DNA from: W-Chloroflexi-9 sp964414675
GTDB taxonomy: Bacteria; Chloroflexota; Dehalococcoidia; UBA2979
Reading direction: 5' to 3'
Assembly: GCA_964414675.1 (NCBI GenBank)
Contig: CAYPYF010000004.1
Location: 8,300-72,299 of the forward strand
DNA length: 64,000 bases
Under the pieces are notes generated by a model, which saw nothing but the letters and a program-made list of their open reading frames with translations, ran no database searches and was not told the DNA's origin. The translations under genes were made by a program, and so were the position numbers. Positions 61,585-64,000 of the stretch are shown here, piece after piece; the first letter of the stretch is position 1; every line of letters starts with the position of its first letter.

Positions 61585-62772
61585 TTAGATGCCGGCGGGA
61601 CGGGTCTGCGCCATCTGGTAGATCTTGCCTTCCGTCTTGATGGACGGAGCGATGATCATCCGCGTGGCGTGGAACTCCTTGATGTTCGTCGCGCCACACG
61701 TAGACATCGAGGTCCGGAGCGCGCCGACGAGGTTCTCGGTGCCATCCGTCCGCGAGGTCGGACCGAAGAGCAGGGTCTCCAGGGAGTGCTTCTGGCCGAC
61801 GTTCACGCGCACCCCACGGGGGAGCTCGGCGTGCGGGGTCGCCATGCCCCAGTGGTAGCCGCGACCCGGGGCGCCCTCGGTTGCCGCGAACGGGGAACCG
61901 ATCATGACGGCGTCGGCGCCGGCACAGATCGACTTGGAGACGTCACCGCCAGTGCGCAGGCCGCCGTCGGTGATGATCGGCACGTAGCGGCCGGTGCGCT
62001 CGAAGTAGACGTCGCGGGCGTAGGCGGTCTCGATCGTCGCGGAGACCTGCGGCATCCCGATGCCGAGGACCTCGCGCGAGGTGCAGGCGGCGCCGGGGCC
62101 GACGCCCACGAGCACGCCGTGGATCCCGGTCTCCATCAGCTCGATGGTGGCCTCGAAGTCCACGGTGTTGCCCACGAGGATCGGGACGCCGGCCATCTGC
62201 GCGACCAGCTCGTCGAGCTGGAGACCCTTCAGCGAGCGCGAGACGTGGCGGGCGGTGGTGACGGTGGAGGCGACGACGAGGAAGTCGACGCCGGCTTCCT
62301 TCGTGATCGGGGCGAACCGCTTCGTGTTCTGGGGGTTCACGGAGACGATGGCGGTCCCGCCGTTGGCCTTGATCCACTCGATCCGCTCGGCGATCAGGTT
62401 CTCCTTCGAGGGCTCCTGGTAGACGCGCTGGATGATGCGGGTGGACTCCTCGAGGTCCGCGGCAGCGATCTCCTGGAGGATCGAGTCGGCGTCGTCGTAC
62501 TTCGCCCAGAGGCCGTCCAGGTTCAGGACGGCGAGGCCGCCGGCCTTCGACATCCGCACCGCGAACGCCGGGTCGACGACGCCATCCATGGCGGAGGCGA
62601 GGATCGGGATCTGGAAGGTGTGCTCGCCCAGCGTGAAGGTGGGCTCCACCAACTCGGGGTTCGTCGTGACTGCACCGGGGACGATCGCGACATCGTCAAA
62701 CCCGTATGCATGCTCCAGGGTCTTCGGCTTCACCGTCGAAGACGACAGGTCGATATTGGTCCGCTCGCTCAT
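61585..62772 (-). CDS. guaB3: GuaB3 family IMP dehydrogenase-related protein
   Basis: A 395-residue GuaB3-type member of the IMP dehydrogenase/GMP reductase superfamily, lacking the CBS pair. The (beta/alpha)8 features are TFQIPILASAMDGVVDPAFAVRMSKAGGLAVLNLDG, VVASTVTTARHVSRS, the active-site loop VGVGPGAACTSREVLGIGMPQ with its Cys, and ITDGGLRTGGDVSKSICAGADAVMIGSPFA. GuaB3 enzymes likely act on guanine or inosine nucleotides. ATG 62772 is used because the family N-terminus begins shortly after it. A structured leader precedes it. Confidence 0.92.
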   Translation of the reverse strand: MSERTNIDLSSSTVKPKTLEHAYGFDDVAIVPGAVTTNPELVEPTFTLGEHTFQIPILASAMDGVVDPAFAVRMSKAGGLAVLNLDGLWAKYDDADSILQEIAAADLEESTRIIQRVYQEPSKENLIAERIEWIKANGGTAIVSVNPQNTKRFAPITKEAGVDFLVVASTVTTARHVSRSLKGLQLDELVAQMAGVPILVGNTVDFEATIELMETGIHGVLVGVGPGAACTSREVLGIGMPQVSATIETAYARDVYFERTGRYVPIITDGGLRTGGDVSKSICAGADAVMIGSPFAATEGAPGRGYHWGMATPHAELPRGVRVNVGQKHSLETLLFGPTSRTDGTENLVGALRTSMSTCGATNIKEFHATRMIIAPSIKTEGKIYQMAQTRPAGI

Positions 62773-62810
62773 CACCACGATGTCACCCCACCCGTTTCGC
62801 CATAAACGCG

Positions 62811-62834
62811 CAACCCCCTCAGGCGAGGGGGTTG
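62811..62834 (-). promoter_or_regulatory. GC-rich stem-loop in guaB3 leader
   Basis: CAACCCCCTC and GAGGGGGTTG pair perfectly (10 bp) around an AGGC loop, 38 bp before the guaB3 ATG on the minus strand. On the transcript it is followed by CGCGTTTATGG, not a full U-tract. Confidence 0.6.
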
Positions 62835-62851
62835 TGATTGGACACACACTG

Positions 62852-62866
62852 CCCCGCAGAGCGGGG
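62852..62866 (-). promoter_or_regulatory. Second stem-loop in guaB3 leader
   Basis: CCCCGC and GCGGGG with a 3-nt loop, 18 bp upstream of the first hairpin. Its G-rich arm could pair alternatively with the C-run of the other stem. Confidence 0.5.
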
Positions 62867-62937
62867 AAAGAAATGTTGTACAGGGACTCGACGCATGTAG
62901 ATCAGCCTGAGTTGTGCCGCGACGAGGATTTCCAATC

Positions 62938-62967
62938 AGGATAGGACGGCTCCCCGCAGATGGTCAA
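62938..62967 (-). promoter_or_regulatory. Promoter of guaB3
   Basis: On the minus strand TTGACC (62962-62967 on plus as GGTCAA) and TATCCT (62938-62943 as AGGATA) are 18 bp apart. RNA would start near 62930, giving a 5' leader of about 158 nt that contains both hairpins. Confidence 0.6.
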
Positions 62968-63074
62968 CGGGAACCGTTAAGGCTCGTATACGAGATCAGC
63001 GCGGAGCCCGAGATTCTCACACTCGCCCGACCGCGGCGTCCGTATCCGGGCCTCATGCTACGATTCCGCCTCCG

Positions 63075-64000
63075 ATGCCCCAGCCCGACACTGCGCCCCG
63101 GCCCGATGGAACGTCCCCCACCGCGATCCTCGTGGCGGTCGCGTGGCCGTACGCCAACAACCACCTGCACGTCGGCCACCTCGCCGGCGCGTACGTCCCC
63201 GCCGATGTCTTCGCGCGATACCACCGGATGCGCGGCAACCGCGTCCTGATGGTCTCCGGGTCCGACTCGCACGGCACGCCGGTCACGGTCCGTGCCGAGC
63301 AGGAAGGCACGACGCCCGAGGCGGTCTTCCAGCGCTACCACGAGTCCTTCCTCCGTACGTTCGAGGGCTACGGCATCTCCTTCGACCTGTTCACCTCGAC
63401 CGATACGGAGAACCATCGCGAGGTCGCCCAGGACATCTTCCTGCGGCTGCTGGAGCGCGAGTACCTCTACGAGGCCGAAGAGGAACTGCTCTTCGACGCA
63501 ACCGTCGGCCGTTTCCTCCCCGACCGGTATGTCGAGGGCACCTGTCCGAAGTGCGGGTACGAGGGCGCCCGGGGTGACCAGTGCGACAATTGCGGCTCGA
63601 CGCTCGACGCGGTCGACCTCATCAACCCGCGGTCGAAGCTCTCGGACGCGACGCCGGAGCGCCGGCGCACCTCGCACTTCTTCCTGAAGCTCTCCGCCTT
63701 CAACGACGCCCTCCTCGAATGGATCGAGTCGAAGGAAGGCTGGCGTCCTCACGTCAAGAACTTCACCGTCGGGATGCTGAAGGAAGGCCTCCACGACCGC
63801 GCGATCACGCGCGACCTGACGTGGGGCGTCCCGATCCCGCTCGAGGGATACGACACCAAGCGGATCTACGTCTGGTTCGAAGCGGTGATCGGGTACCTCT
63901 CCGCCGCGAAGGAGTGGGCCGCGAGCGTCCTCAACGCTACCGGGAACGCCGAGGACTGGCGCGACTGGTGGGAGGCTCCCGAAGCAGAGACCTACTACTT
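63075..64000 (+). CDS. metG: Methionine-tRNA ligase, 5' part
   Basis: The open frame continues to the window end (308 codons). It is a class I synthetase: VAVAWPYANNHLHVGHLAGAYVPADVFARYHRM contains the HIGH-type HVGH, then GSDSHGTPVTVRAEQEG. The zinc region ERRYL-type helix leads to EGTCPKCGYEGARGDQCDNCGSTLD, with four cysteines. TRDLTWGVPIPLEGYDTKRIYVWFEAVIGYL is the next family block. The KMSKS loop and anticodon domain lie beyond. A TACGAT box ends 10 nt before the ATG. Confidence 0.95.
   Translation, partial: MPQPDTAPRPDGTSPTAILVAVAWPYANNHLHVGHLAGAYVPADVFARYHRMRGNRVLMVSGSDSHGTPVTVRAEQEGTTPEAVFQRYHESFLRTFEGYGISFDLFTSTDTENHREVAQDIFLRLLEREYLYEAEEELLFDATVGRFLPDRYVEGTCPKCGYEGARGDQCDNCGSTLDAVDLINPRSKLSDATPERRRTSHFFLKLSAFNDALLEWIESKEGWRPHVKNFTVGMLKEGLHDRAITRDLTWGVPIPLEGYDTKRIYVWFEAVIGYLSAAKEWAASVLNATGNAEDWRDWWEAPEAETYY

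Noticed and set aside
1..64000. CRISPR array, prophage or toxin-antitoxin pair
   Set aside because: No repeat-spacer pattern, phage gene or recognisable toxin was found on either strand.

Overview
This is a high-GC draft bacterial contig with two runs of 10 N. The genes are short-spaced and often start-stop coupled. The combination of PAC2, GuaB3-type IMP dehydrogenase-like protein, class 1B PyrD with PyrK, and a PyrR-attenuated pyr operon fits a high-GC Chloroflexota (Dehalococcoidia-like) or a related lineage. No rRNA or marker tree is available here, so this placement is tentative. No CRISPR array, prophage, transposase or rRNA was seen.

Layout. 1-2.6 kb: a DHFR-like reductase, then an HxlR regulator divergent from a YceI protein across a clear inverted-repeat operator, then a TetR regulator. 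2.7-14.4 kb: a PAC2 protein, then a pyrimidine operon (pyrR-pyrB-pyrC-carA-GNAT-2H protein-carB-HAD-pyrK-small membrane protein). The operon is preceded by a promoter, a PyrR-binding stem-loop and an intrinsic terminator. 14.4-29.3 kb: housekeeping genes, namely a NYN protein, Mrp, a small CxxH/CxxC protein, pyrD, tRNA-Pro, an IMPase-like protein, a 1253-aa GAF/GGDEF protein, two cyclophilins, tRNA-Arg, DinB, epoxide hydrolase, GNAT and a ComM-type ATPase.

29.4-50.3 kb is an accessory catabolic island. It holds MmgE/PrpD, four type-B carboxylesterases without signal peptides, a crotonase-fold protein, two class III CoA-transferases, an alpha/beta hydrolase, a Tat/lipoprotein solute-binding protein with two Dpp-like permeases, a LacI repressor, an XRE regulator and a 964-aa LuxR-type ATPase regulator. 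Near-identical LacI-type palindromes (consensus TGACAWCGTTGGCA) lie before the transporter, before two esterases and in the esterase/crotonase divergent spacer. I infer a regulon for import, ester hydrolysis and CoA-dependent breakdown of an unknown ester or acid. This is the most novel system in the window.

50.5-64 kb returns to core functions: LysM/M23 peptidase, methyltransferase, Rel, hisS, DUF1801 and DUF2283 proteins, prfA, a SpoU-type rRNA methyltransferase, prmC, a hexose-6-phosphate mutarotase-like protein, guaB3 with a hairpin-rich leader, and the 5' part of metG.

Recurring translation features stand out. Two genes (carB and the DUF2283 gene) lack any ATG/GTG/TTG at the expected N-terminus but have a CTG overlapping the upstream stop as CTGA. 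Several housekeeping genes have a TANNNT box only 6-13 nt before ATG, suggesting leaderless mRNAs. Three convergent gene pairs share a CTAG stop overlap.
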